64,000 nt of DNA from Deltaproteobacteria bacterium. Its GTDB lineage: Bacteria > Desulfobacterota > Desulfomonilia > UBA1062. The notes beneath the pieces were generated by a model, which saw nothing but the letters and a program-made list of their open reading frames with translations, searched no databases and had not been told where the DNA came from. The stretch covers positions 26,164 through 90,163 of the forward strand of contig JAHDOV010000009.1 of the NCBI GenBank assembly GCA_018434685.1. The letters run 5' to 3'. Positions 19,062 to 27,605 of this stretch are shown here, one piece after another. The position numbers and the translations under genes are program-made. Each line of letters opens with the position of its first letter. Position 1 is the stretch's first letter.

Positions 19062-20435
19062 CTACCGGCTCTGCATTGTCATGAGGGAGGATGGATGGAT
19101 CAGGACATTGCTGTAGCGGACAAACCGGTTCCCCTGCTCCTTTGCCTTGTACATGGCAACATCGGCATGCTTCAGCAGTGTCTCCAGGTCATTCCCGTCA
19201 TCCGGATACGTGCTGATGCCGATGCTGGGCGTGACAAAGTCAATGACCGCACCGCATATCCGGTACGGCATCGAGAGTCTCCTGACGATTCTGTGGGCAA
19301 CGCTTTCCGGTTGAATCTCTGCCTGATTGCCCAGGATTACGGTAAATTCATCCCCACCCAGGCGGCTGATGTAATCGGTATCACGCAGGATCTTTCTCAG
19401 CCGTGAGGACACCTCAACAAGAAGCCTGTCTCCGGTTTCATGACCGTAGAGGTCGTTGACCTTCTTGAACTTATCCAGGTCGAGGTACAGGATCGTCCGC
19501 TTGTTTTCGAACCGTCTTGCCTCTTTCAGCGTTTCATCGAGCTGCTCGAGGAAGCCCTTCCGGTTGAACAATCCCGTCAGTGCGTCATGGTAGGCAAGAT
19601 AGGCAAGCCTCTGCTCGGAGCGCTTCCTCTGTGTTGAATCCCGGATTATCCCCTGAAACCCGCAAGGCTTACCCGATCTGTTTCTCTTAAGGTTCACCGA
19701 GGCCTCCACATACATCTTCGTGCCGTCTTTCTTGATGAGCTCCCACTCGACAGCCCGTACGGAGTTCCCCGTCAGGAAGACTTGGTGAAACGTTTCGAAG
19801 ACCAGCCGGGCGTTTTCCTCATCCATGTATTCCCGGTAATTCTTCCCCTCCAGTTCCTCTGTGGAGTATCCAAGGTGTCCCTGTATCCGGTTGTTAAAAA
19901 AGGTGAAGTCTCCCTTGAGGTTCACCTCGAAATAGCCGTCCTCGATGGATTCGAGGACAGCGCTGAAGCGCATATCACTCTCGATAAGCGCCTGTTCGGT
20001 CTCGAGCCGTTCGGTGACGTCCTTTGCTATTCCCCGTATCCTGGAGATATCCCCAGGGCTGTTCACGAGCATATTCTTATACTCGATGATATGCATGGTT
20101 CCATCTCTTGCCAGAACCTTCATGAGGCCTTCGTCCCTGCCGTTCTCATGCACCCTCTTGAGGTACCCGTCATAGAGCTTCAGGCCGTGAGGGGGAAGGA
20201 ATTCCCTGATATTCCTGTGAATCAGCTCTTCCCTGCTGTATCCGAGCTGGCCTATGAAGTGCAGACTGATCTCGGTGATTGTTCCCTCACCGTCATGCTC
20301 GTAGATGAATTCGGATATATTGCGGTAGATCTCGTTGAAACGCTCCTTGTCCTCGAGCAGCATGGACTCCAGGTCCCTCACCCGCGCTTCCAGTTCTTCA
20401 TACGTCGGTCTGCGCGTCATGGGCCCGTTATCCAT
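19062..20435 (-). CDS. PAS-PAS-GGDEF diguanylate cyclase
   Basis: Predicted to make cyclic di-GMP from two GTP in response to a PAS-sensed signal. The 457-residue protein has a short coiled coil (TYEELEARVRDLESMLLEDK), PAS 1 (about 40-155), PAS 2 with PAC (about 165-285, YFEVNLKGDFTFFNN) and a GGDEF domain with an intact SRLGGDEF active site. RDTD five residues upstream is the RxxD product-inhibition site. No EAL domain and no membrane helix. Start at 20435 is supported by AGAGGA; the longer frame contains no upstream site. Confidence 0.92.
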   Translation of the reverse strand: MDNGPMTRRPTYEELEARVRDLESMLLEDKERFNEIYRNISEFIYEHDGEGTITEISLHFIGQLGYSREELIHRNIREFLPPHGLKLYDGYLKRVHENGRDEGLMKVLARDGTMHIIEYKNMLVNSPGDISRIRGIAKDVTERLETEQALIESDMRFSAVLESIEDGYFEVNLKGDFTFFNNRIQGHLGYSTEELEGKNYREYMDEENARLVFETFHQVFLTGNSVRAVEWELIKKDGTKMYVEASVNLKRNRSGKPCGFQGIIRDSTQRKRSEQRLAYLAYHDALTGLFNRKGFLEQLDETLKEARRFENKRTILYLDLDKFKKVNDLYGHETGDRLLVEVSSRLRKILRDTDYISRLGGDEFTVILGNQAEIQPESVAHRIVRRLSMPYRICGAVIDFVTPSIGISTYPDDGNDLETLLKHADVAMYKAKEQGNRFVRYSNVLIHPSSLMTMQSR

Positions 20436-20968
20436 GGTTCTTTCCTCTGCCCATGACTCGCCATACCTGGAGCACGACGGGCCTGCTTGGCATATACAGA
20501 CCATTGTTCACGGCACACATACCTCGAATGCAACTCATGTTCTGATCCTCCCTGACAACGAGGGACGAGTCCCTCCAGTATCAACCATTGCATACAATTC
20601 CAGCCCTCCAAACAACAATGTGATTTCAACGAACTCATTATCGGAAACCTTGCAAAGAAATATTAATGCTTCCGCGCATACGACTATTGCTTCACCTGCT
20701 GATGAGATACTGTTCTCCTCCTTCCTATGCTCCGTTGGTTTTGCCTGTTGTGATCTGATTTTGGGGTGATAGCTTGACATTGTTGTTCCGGGTTTTATTT
20801 TATAGGATACGCCTTGGGTTCATAATTCAGAGAGAACATTTCCCCATGGACCCTCACTTGAATTGGACCCGAGGACCTCTTTTATATTCAGGCATCGACC
20901 GGCAGCCGCCACACACTGAAAGATCGTATCACCATGATCAGGAATGAGGCCCGAAAGGAGAACCCGCC
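20436..20968. other. Long divergent intergenic region
   Basis: About 530 bp with no supported gene. It is AT-richer than its surroundings, contains one promoter candidate on + (see 20774-20801) and no recognised RNA gene. Confidence 0.5.
20774..20801 (+). promoter_or_regulatory. Candidate sigma-70 type promoter
   Basis: TTGACA (20774-20779), a 16-base spacer and TATTTT (20796-20801), about 165 bp upstream of the small exported protein at 20969. The -35 is perfect; the -10 matches four of six. Confidence 0.4.
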
Positions 20969-21286
20969 ATGCGTAAAAATCCGATTGCTCATGAAATCAG
21001 TATGATCCTGGTGCTGTTTTCTCTTGGCATGCCTCTCTGCTCACATGCCCTCGATGCCCAGGGCACGGGCATTGCGGCACTGGACAGCTCCACCTTTGTC
21101 GTGAGCAGGGAGTTCGCAGGGGAGATACGGCTGTATCTGTGCGTGATTGAAGATGGCAGGATCATCATCAAGGATTCCGGCGCGATACCGTACATGGTCC
21201 TGGATCACAGGGCACTCAATACGATAACCCCGGAGAAGAACCCGGCCAAACCACCCGAATCTCCGATCATCAAGATAGTCCCTTAA
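20969..21286 (+). CDS. Small exported hypothetical protein
   Basis: A 105-residue protein with an N-terminal signal peptide (hydrophobic ISMILVLFSLGMPLCSHA, cleavage likely after SHA) and a mature part of about 75 residues ending in a Pro/Lys-rich tail. No family recognised. ATG has AAAGGAG upstream. Confidence 0.65.
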   Translation: MRKNPIAHEISMILVLFSLGMPLCSHALDAQGTGIAALDSSTFVVSREFAGEIRLYLCVIEDGRIIIKDSGAIPYMVLDHRALNTITPEKNPAKPPESPIIKIVP

Positions 21287-21344
21287 TAGATGTCACTCGC
21301 CCGGACGTTTTCAGGTGCACGCAGGGGGGCGCCGGCAGGGGGTA

Positions 21345-21623
21345 CTATTTTTTCGGCCCGTAACAAGCATCGAGAAGGCGCTTGGTCACGGAATTGCCTT
21401 TCTTCAGGATCTTGGACCCGCGGGTGATCTTGCACAGACTGATCTTGTGGTCTGAGGCGATACGTCTCTGGGTATGCCCTGCGTGGAGCTCCTTGAGCAG
21501 TTCCCACCTGAGCTTGAGGTCGCTGACCTCCTTGGGGGTGAAGATTTCTTCGAAAAAGGCGATCATTTCATCGTGATCCTGTATCTGGGCAAAGATCTTT
21601 TCAAGTTCATGCCGGGACTTCAT
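21345..21623 (-). CDS. TrpR/YerC-YecD family DNA-binding protein
   Basis: A 92-residue helix-turn-helix protein related to the Trp repressor: FTPKEVSDLKLRWELLKELH followed by the recognition region TQRRIASDHKISLCKITRGS. The KITRGSKIL segment is the family hallmark. YerC-type members are widespread and their ligand is generally unknown. No tryptophan genes are adjacent, so control of trp is not supported. It ends close to the convergent exported-protein gene. Confidence 0.82.
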   Translation of the reverse strand: MKSRHELEKIFAQIQDHDEMIAFFEEIFTPKEVSDLKLRWELLKELHAGHTQRRIASDHKISLCKITRGSKILKKGNSVTKRLLDACYGPKK

Positions 21624-21738
21624 CGAAGCCTCCTCATCGTGGTGTGTAAAAATACTAGAAATTGCTCGATACTGTCAAAGATATTCTCAGGGGATACCGC
21701 TTTAAGGAGGGCAGGATTCTCGTGTTCCTTCTCCCGTG

Positions 21739-22899
21739 TCATACACACCTCAGGAGCCACTGCATAGGTGCCTTCCTGATCGTGATCGCCCCTTCGGGAC
21801 AGACCTCCTGGCAACAGAAACAACGTATACATCTTCCGTAATCAAAGACCGGGACCTTCCTGCCGGCACCTGCCGGGCTGATCGCCTCTGCCGGGCATAT
21901 CTGCTGGCACTGATAGCAGAGCGTACAGGAAGGCTCCATGGGGACCGGTCTCTCCACAAAGAGTCTCTTCATGATCCTGCGGGGAAGATCCCTTTTCAGG
22001 AAAGCCGTCATGCCCGGGCTCCTGGGCGGGACAAAGCCCTCAAGCCGCATAGCCTCGATCGTTTCACCCTTCACGGCGATATCATCAGGGGATGCAACGC
22101 CGAATTCACGGGCAAAGCCCGAGTTGACGGTTGGAGCCAGCCGGCTGTCGAGACCGGCTATTTGCACCGCGACATAATCGACAGCCAGAGCGTCTTCTCC
22201 CACGATTATGGCACCGGCGTGCCGGGGAGATCCGGACGAGCCCGGCCCCTCACCTTCCAGCGCCACAACGGCATCCAGGACGTGGAGGATCCTTTTGGGC
22301 GGTTCGAACCCGGCGAGGAATGCCCCGTAGAGGTCCAGGATCATTTCGGAGAATTCCTCCCTGCCGGGAAACCTCATGTGCATCTGCGCCTTTCTCATGC
22401 CGGGCACGGCCCCGAACAGGTTTTTCACCGCAGCGGTGATATAGGTGAGGTTATGGGTCTTGAACTTGGGGATGTTGACGATGACATCTGTCTCGAAGAA
22501 TGCAGCGGCAATATCGAAATAGGTGAACAGCTTCGGGCTGCGGCAGGCAATTCTCCGCACTTCCCTGATGTCGGCTACCGCAATGCCCAGTTCCCTGACA
22601 ATGGGATCATATCCGGCCGCATGCATGGCATTTTCCAGGGATGCCACGGCAGGCGACTCGATGAGCACCGGCTTCCCGCCATGATCCAGCACGATCTCCG
22701 CCACTGCCCGGAAGAATACCGGGTGCGTGACAACGCCGCTGTCAGGCTGGACGGCAGAGAGGAGATTCGGTTTCAGGGCCACGCGGGCACCCCTGAAGCA
22801 TGCCGGGTCGAAGCCGATCAACCCCGCTGCCTCGAGGATGTTGTCCTTCACTGTCCTGAGCGAATATTCCCTGCACGATACCAGTGCCACCTCTGCCAT
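21739..22899 (-). CDS. DUF362 protein with C-terminal 2x[4Fe-4S] ferredoxin domain (copy 1)
   Basis: A 386-residue cytoplasmic protein. Residues 1-300 are DUF362 (VALKPNLLSA, VNIPKFKTHNLTYITAAVKN, ALAVDYVAVQIAG) and the C-terminus carries two clusters, CTLCYQCQQICP and CIRCFCCQEVCP. The family is common in anaerobes and its reaction is unknown. ATG at 22899 has GGGAGA upstream. A second DUF362 protein with the same architecture is encoded at 28472-29539. A terminator-like hairpin lies in the upstream leader (23026-23055). Confidence 0.9.
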   Translation of the reverse strand: MAEVALVSCREYSLRTVKDNILEAAGLIGFDPACFRGARVALKPNLLSAVQPDSGVVTHPVFFRAVAEIVLDHGGKPVLIESPAVASLENAMHAAGYDPIVRELGIAVADIREVRRIACRSPKLFTYFDIAAAFFETDVIVNIPKFKTHNLTYITAAVKNLFGAVPGMRKAQMHMRFPGREEFSEMILDLYGAFLAGFEPPKRILHVLDAVVALEGEGPGSSGSPRHAGAIIVGEDALAVDYVAVQIAGLDSRLAPTVNSGFAREFGVASPDDIAVKGETIEAMRLEGFVPPRSPGMTAFLKRDLPRRIMKRLFVERPVPMEPSCTLCYQCQQICPAEAISPAGAGRKVPVFDYGRCIRCFCCQEVCPEGAITIRKAPMQWLLRCV

Positions 22900-23025
22900 A
22901 GATCTCCCTCTCCCTGCAGTCACACCGATAAGTATCTATCATCACTCAGGTCTCAATGCCAGTGTTTCATGGCAGGTCGCCTGTCAGGGCAGTGATCAGG
23001 TCCAGGTGAGAGGGCTGAAGCGAAT

Positions 23026-23055
23026 AAAAAAAGAACGGGGCAACAGGTGCCCCGT
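23026..23055 (-). terminator. Terminator-like hairpin in the leader of the DUF362 gene
   Basis: On - the arms ACGGGGCA and TGCCCCGT are followed by TCTTTTTTT. No minus-strand gene ends upstream of it; the next one downstream is the DUF362 gene, 130 bp away. It may be an attenuator or terminate an unseen small RNA. Confidence 0.6.
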
Positions 23056-23191
23056 TTAAATTCAGGAGGTTTTAAGTTATCTTTTTGATGCTGTCCATGC
23101 GGAAAAGGATGCTCGTCGGCCTTAAAAAAGTGTTCATACCAGAGGTGTATATTCTGCTATACTACCAGCCTGAACACACAGGAGAATGTAC

Positions 23192-23941
23192 ATGAAGCTT
23201 GTATCGTGGAATGTGAATGGAATCAGGGCCGTTGTCAAGAACGGCTTTGTCGATGCTGTCACGGGCATGAACCCCGATATTCTCTGCCTCCAGGAAACCA
23301 GGGTGCAGAGAGATCAATACAGCCTGGACCTGCCCGGATACCGGCAGTTCTGGTGCAGTGCCAGGAAAAAGGGGTATTCCGGCACGGCTGTCTTCGCCAA
23401 GAGAGAACCATCGGCAGTGTCCTATGAGATGCAGATCCCGGATCATGACGGGGAAGGCAGGGTGATCACCCTCGAATATAAAGACTTCTACCTGGTGAAC
23501 GTGTATACGCCGAACGCCCAGCACGAACTCGTCAGGCTCGAGTACCGGCAGCGGTGGGATGAGGATTTTCTCGCGATGCTTTTGAGGCTGGAACAAACCA
23601 AGCCGGTCATCTTCTGCGGAGACCTGAATGTGGCCCACAAGGAGATCGACCTCAAAAACCCCAAGGCAAACGAGAGAAACCCCGGTTTTACCATCGAGGA
23701 ACGCAGCGGGTTCGACCGGTATATCGAAAACGGGTATATCGATACCTTCAGGGAATTCAACCAGGAGCCGGGCAACTACTCGTGGTGGTCCTACCGGTTC
23801 AACTCACGGGCCAGGAATATCGGGTGGCGTATCGACTACTTCTGCATATCGCACTCTCTCAGGGCCAGACTGGAAGACGCCTTTATCCTCAAGGACATCA
23901 TGGGCTCGGATCACTGCCCGGTGGGGATTATCCTGAGCTAG
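23192..23941 (+). CDS. xthA: Exodeoxyribonuclease III (AP endonuclease)
   Basis: Mg-dependent 3'-5' exonuclease and apurinic/apyrimidinic endonuclease for base-excision repair. The 249-residue product keeps the EEP fold motifs: SWNVNGIRAVV, LCLQETRVQRD, GTAVFAKRE, FCGDLNVAHKEIDL, WWSYRFNSR, WRIDYFCIS and the catalytic GSDHCPVG. AGGAG ends seven bases before ATG 23192; the in-frame ATG at 23186 is too close to that site. Confidence 0.95.
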   Translation: MKLVSWNVNGIRAVVKNGFVDAVTGMNPDILCLQETRVQRDQYSLDLPGYRQFWCSARKKGYSGTAVFAKREPSAVSYEMQIPDHDGEGRVITLEYKDFYLVNVYTPNAQHELVRLEYRQRWDEDFLAMLLRLEQTKPVIFCGDLNVAHKEIDLKNPKANERNPGFTIEERSGFDRYIENGYIDTFREFNQEPGNYSWWSYRFNSRARNIGWRIDYFCISHSLRARLEDAFILKDIMGSDHCPVGIILS

Positions 23942-24041
23942 GGCGCAGGTGCCGGAGGAGTTTAGAAAACCCGGCGGCAGTTGTTCCTGTGCCCGGACCC
24001 TGCCCTTCCTGCTTCGGCCCGCAGTGGTGTGCAGCAGCACC

Positions 24042-24782
24042 CTACCAGCTGAAATTTTCCTTTTCCACCGAATGCGGATCGATATAGAGCCTGCCGAGCT
24101 CCCCGAGCATGAATTCCTGCATGGGAGGCGGGCCGCACAGATACAGTGAAGAAGCTGCAGAGACCCCATGTTCCTTCAGCAGGTCCAGGGACAGACGCCC
24201 CGGCATGAATGATACCCCGGGGTATGCCCGGTCTTCATAGGGCTCCACCGCTGTTTCGCGGCTGAGGTTGTGGACCACCCGGAGATCCAGCTCCCTGGTC
24301 ATCTCCTTGAGCTCTTCCCGGGCAAAGGCATCGTCGAGCACCTTGTTGGACCAGAACAGAAGTATATTGTTCCGTGCCTTGACCACTCTGAAATGCCTCA
24401 GCACACTCAAAAACGGGGTGATGCCCACGCCGCCTGCAATCATGACAATGTCTTTTCTGGTCTCGATATTCTTGCAGAACAGCCCGTAGGGTCCTGCGCA
24501 CCGTAGCGGGTCTCCCGGCTTCAGGTTCGGCACGGCCTGGGTAAAGGCCCCTGCCCTCTTGATGGTCACCCGGAGAAGCTCGTCGTCCGGTGCGCACGAA
24601 ATGGTAAACGGGTGGGCCTCGCTCCACGCGCCGTCGCGCATGATCTTCAAGGTGAGGTACTGTCCGGCACGGCGCTGCCTGAACCTGTCGTCATACCCGG
24701 TGATGTACACCGAGGTGATGTCTGCATTCTCGGGTTCCACCCGCACCACCCTGCACGTATTGTCCTGTTCATTGCTCTCCAT
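24042..24782 (-). CDS. Ferredoxin-NADP reductase-like FAD/NAD(P) oxidoreductase
   Basis: A 246-residue two-domain flavoprotein: a FAD-binding barrel with SEAHPFTIS and a nucleotide domain with IAGGVGITPFLSVLR and YLCGPPPMQEFM. It lacks the [2Fe-2S] domain of the oxygenase-reductase type; the partner is unknown. GGGGGAGGAG lies upstream of the ATG. Last gene of a - strand run that begins near 39 kb. Confidence 0.87.
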   Translation of the reverse strand: MESNEQDNTCRVVRVEPENADITSVYITGYDDRFRQRRAGQYLTLKIMRDGAWSEAHPFTISCAPDDELLRVTIKRAGAFTQAVPNLKPGDPLRCAGPYGLFCKNIETRKDIVMIAGGVGITPFLSVLRHFRVVKARNNILLFWSNKVLDDAFAREELKEMTRELDLRVVHNLSRETAVEPYEDRAYPGVSFMPGRLSLDLLKEHGVSAASSLYLCGPPPMQEFMLGELGRLYIDPHSVEKENFSW

Positions 24783-24926
24783 GGCCGCTCCTCCCCCGAA
24801 AGTACATCTGTCTGTCTAACCAAGCAATAAGGCACAGCTTAAACAAATCAAGCTCGGCACATCCTTTCTTGCACCCGGACGGCTCGCCTACCTCAGGCAC
24901 ACCTGCGATGCTCGCACCTCATGAAC

Positions 24927-25268
24927 TCAGTGAGGGAATACGACATCCATCACCTCAAGGGCAAAGCGTGCAGCAACCGTGGCCGGGCCTCCCCCCATCT
25001 CGATACCCACCTCGACGGCCTCCAGCACCTCTCGTTCGCCTGCGCCTGCCTGGACCGCCTGCTCGATATGCCACTGCATGCAGCTCTCGCAGTTCATGAC
25101 CACGGAGATGCCCACCGCGATGAGCTCTTTGTGTTTCTTTGCGAGCTCTCCGTCTGAGAAGGCTGCCTTTTCCATGTCGAGGAATGCCCGGTAAACCGGT
25201 GAACCTGACTTGACCAGCTTCGCATGCGCCCACTTTCTCTTCCGGGTAATCTCTTCGAGTTTGTTCAT
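24927..25268 (-). CDS. Carboxymuconolactone decarboxylase / AhpD-like protein
   Basis: A 113-residue helical protein with the AhpD-type redox motif NCESCMQWHIEQAVQAGA (CxxC followed by His). Such proteins reduce peroxiredoxins or have other thiol functions; the muconolactone activity of the family name is not implied. Both motif cysteines are ordinary Cys codons. No AhpC is adjacent. Confidence 0.85.
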   Translation of the reverse strand: MNKLEEITRKRKWAHAKLVKSGSPVYRAFLDMEKAAFSDGELAKKHKELIAVGISVVMNCESCMQWHIEQAVQAGAGEREVLEAVEVGIEMGGGPATVAARFALEVMDVVFPH

Positions 25269-25323
25269 GATCGATCATGCTCCTTTCCGAGTCCACATCT
25301 TGATTCCAGATGACGGCATCACC

Positions 25324-26199
25324 CTATAGAGGGTCTTTTCTCTGCTTGAGGAATGCATAGATGGCGGAGATATCGCTCTGTGCCCAGCCCTGCTGTTTGG
25401 CCAGGGCATAGATCTCCTTGATGGCATTGACCCCCGGCAGCGAGATGCCCTGTTCAAAGGCGCATACCGATGCCAGGTGCAGGTCTTTCTGCTGCCACTG
25501 GAGCGGAAATTCCGGGCTGTAGTCGTCGTTGGCCAGCTTATCCCTCTTCAGGGTCATCAGCGGCGCAACAGCGGGCGATCCGAGCAGCACGTCGAAGAGC
25601 ATGTCCTTGCCGATGCCGAGCGATTCTCCCAGCACCATACCCTCGGCAAAGGCATACATGGCCTCGCCGAGCAGCAGGTTGACGACCATCTTCATGGCCG
25701 ATCCCATGCCGTTGCCCCCCACATGGACATATTTTTTGCCCATCACCTCGAAGAACGGCTCGCACGTCTTCACAAGTTCCGCATCCCCGCCCACGAGGAA
25801 GACCAGCTCCCCTTTTAGGGCTGGGATCTTCGAACCGGACACCGGTGCATCGAGGAACCCGACGCCGTGATCACGGCAGAGCTCTGCCATCCGGCGGGAG
25901 AATGACGGGTTGACCGTAGAGCAGTCCACCCAGATACTTCCCTTTCTCATGGCAGGGAGGAACCCGTTTTCACCGCCGGAGACCTCGGAGACAACCTCCG
26001 GCGTGGAGAGCATGGTGAACAGGATGTCCACCTCTTTTGCAAGCTCGGCAGCAGTGTCCTTCCAGACGACCTGATCCGAGATCAGGCTCTGGACTTTCTC
26101 CCTGGTCCTGTTGTAGACCAGCAGTCGAAAGCCTGCACTGGCCAGGTTTGCCGCCATGGCACTTCCCATGATTCCAAAACCGATAAACCCGATCTTCAT
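25324..26199 (-). CDS. NAD(P)-dependent beta-hydroxyacid dehydrogenase (3-hydroxyisobutyrate dehydrogenase / GLYR family)
   Basis: A 291-residue member of the 6-phosphogluconate dehydrogenase superfamily with the Rossmann motif GFIGFGIMGSAMA, LDAPVSGSKIPALKGEL and the catalytic Lys in GNGMGSAMKMVVNLLL. The pattern resembles glyoxylate/succinic-semialdehyde reductases as much as 3-hydroxyisobutyrate dehydrogenase, so the substrate is left open. It follows the membrane protein at 26266 by 66 bp on the same strand. Confidence 0.87.
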   Translation of the reverse strand: MKIGFIGFGIMGSAMAANLASAGFRLLVYNRTREKVQSLISDQVVWKDTAAELAKEVDILFTMLSTPEVVSEVSGGENGFLPAMRKGSIWVDCSTVNPSFSRRMAELCRDHGVGFLDAPVSGSKIPALKGELVFLVGGDAELVKTCEPFFEVMGKKYVHVGGNGMGSAMKMVVNLLLGEAMYAFAEGMVLGESLGIGKDMLFDVLLGSPAVAPLMTLKRDKLANDDYSPEFPLQWQQKDLHLASVCAFEQGISLPGVNAIKEIYALAKQQGWAQSDISAIYAFLKQRKDPL

Positions 26200-26265
26200 A
26201 TGTTCACCCCTTGGGTTATAGTAATACGCAGTACGCTACGGGCAAGCAAAGCCGAGATCGCACCA

Positions 26266-26727
26266 TCACGTTTCCTTATCGCTGAAATACTCCCTGCGGA
26301 CATACAGGTACAGCACGAACCCCCACCAGGAGGCGACGAACAGCAATGTAGCCACGGCAAAGAGCTGGTAGATGGACTTGCTGTCCATGACCTGGAGGAT
26401 CTCCCGGTAACTCCCCATTTCCTGCAGGAGGTACGCTTCCATGAAGGTGCGGTCCAGGAGAAACAGCACCTTGTCGAGCGTGTAGACCAGACCTCCGGCA
26501 AAGGCCGCCTTATAACCCCAGCTCTTCGGGGCCCACAGACCGATGCCGATCACCAGGAAAAAGGCCATATAGATGAGGTGGTACACGGCCGCCACAGCCC
26601 CGGTGCGGACCGCGCCCAGCAGTGGGACCGCCGAGGTCACCGACAGTAGCTCGAAAGCGGCTGAAGCCAGGAAGATCACGCCGGCAGTCCGGATGGTAAA
26701 TGTGCCCTTTGTTTTTCTCTTCGTCAT
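26266..26727 (-). CDS. Four-helix integral membrane protein, unknown function
   Basis: A 153-residue protein with four predicted membrane segments (TAGVIFLASAAFELLSV, AVYHLIYMAFFLVIGIGLW, YKAAFAGGLVYTLDKVLF, LFAVATLLFVASWWGFVLY). No family recognised. ATG at 26727 has GGGAGG upstream and its ATGA overlaps the stop of the preceding gene, so the two are translationally coupled. Confidence 0.7.
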   Translation of the reverse strand: MTKRKTKGTFTIRTAGVIFLASAAFELLSVTSAVPLLGAVRTGAVAAVYHLIYMAFFLVIGIGLWAPKSWGYKAAFAGGLVYTLDKVLFLLDRTFMEAYLLQEMGSYREILQVMDSKSIYQLFAVATLLFVASWWGFVLYLYVRREYFSDKET

Positions 26728-27419
26728 GGAACTACCTCCCTGCACCAGTACGCCAGTTCTCCCAGGGCAGTGGACTGCAGGAGATACGCTCTGTCGTGCC
26801 TGCACGACTGCACCTGTATTTCACTAATGAGTTCATACAGGCTTGCTGCCTGGGGATCAACCGAAGAGTAGCCGGACACATAGCCCCACATGTGAAAGAG
26901 GGCATTTTTAAGCGATGCCGGCGACGGCACGGACCGCAGGCACGAGACCAGTTCGCACGACAGTTCGCCCAGGGTGATGTCCTTACTGGAAACCAGTGGA
27001 CCGAACTGTTTGTATCGGTTGTAGTCCCTTGCCATCACGGAATATTTATGCCGCGCCCACAGATCCTGTATATTCCCGGGAAGCGGGAGACGTCCCTGGT
27101 TCTTATGCTCATACTTCCTCTTGAGGATCTCGAACTGCCTCTCAGGTGCATCGAGGTAGTTCTGCGGCCATGATGCGCTGTGCCCCTGTACCGGAAGCGG
27201 GCTTCGATGCCTGAACCCGCGCAGTGCCATCTCTTCGACCAGAAGGGCATGACGCACGGCCAGACCGCCCAGAAACCCTGCCCAGCGGAGCGTCTCCGGG
27301 TGCCTGGAATAGCCCCTCTTGTGGTTCAGAACAATGGAGACGATGCCATGCAGTTCCCGGTGCTCGCCGAGAAGGCTCTTGTCATTCAGGAAACCGGCAT
27401 CTATATCCCATATCCGCAC
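26724..27419 (-). CDS. Pyrimidine-dimer DNA glycosylase-like domain fused to DUF1722
   Basis: A 231-residue protein. Residues 1-75 resemble bacterial endonuclease V-type pyrimidine-dimer glycosylases (RIWDIDAGFLNDKSLLGEHR, then GYSRHPETLRWAG and RGFRHRSPL). The C-terminal half resembles DUF1722 of YbgA (RHKYSVMARDYNRYKQFG). Two GTG starts are possible; 27419 is preferred because it places MRIWD at the N-terminus, as in homologues, with GGGAG six bases upstream. The other is 27440. A DNA-repair role is inferred from resemblance only. Confidence 0.7.
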   Translation of the reverse strand: MRIWDIDAGFLNDKSLLGEHRELHGIVSIVLNHKRGYSRHPETLRWAGFLGGLAVRHALLVEEMALRGFRHRSPLPVQGHSASWPQNYLDAPERQFEILKRKYEHKNQGRLPLPGNIQDLWARHKYSVMARDYNRYKQFGPLVSSKDITLGELSCELVSCLRSVPSPASLKNALFHMWGYVSGYSSVDPQAASLYELISEIQVQSCRHDRAYLLQSTALGELAYWCREVVP

Positions 27420-27605
27420 GGGATTCTCCCACTCCGTCACCCGGGCCGCACCAGCAAGGCGTCCTGCCCGTGACGCAGCCCTGTTTTAAGGTTTCTAATC
27501 CTTCCTGCCCCCTGTTTCACTGCTACCACCCGCTACTCCTTCCTGAAATACTCTCTTTGGAACCGCCGGAAGGTTTCTCCTGTCATATTTCTGTTCCGCC
27601 TGGGA

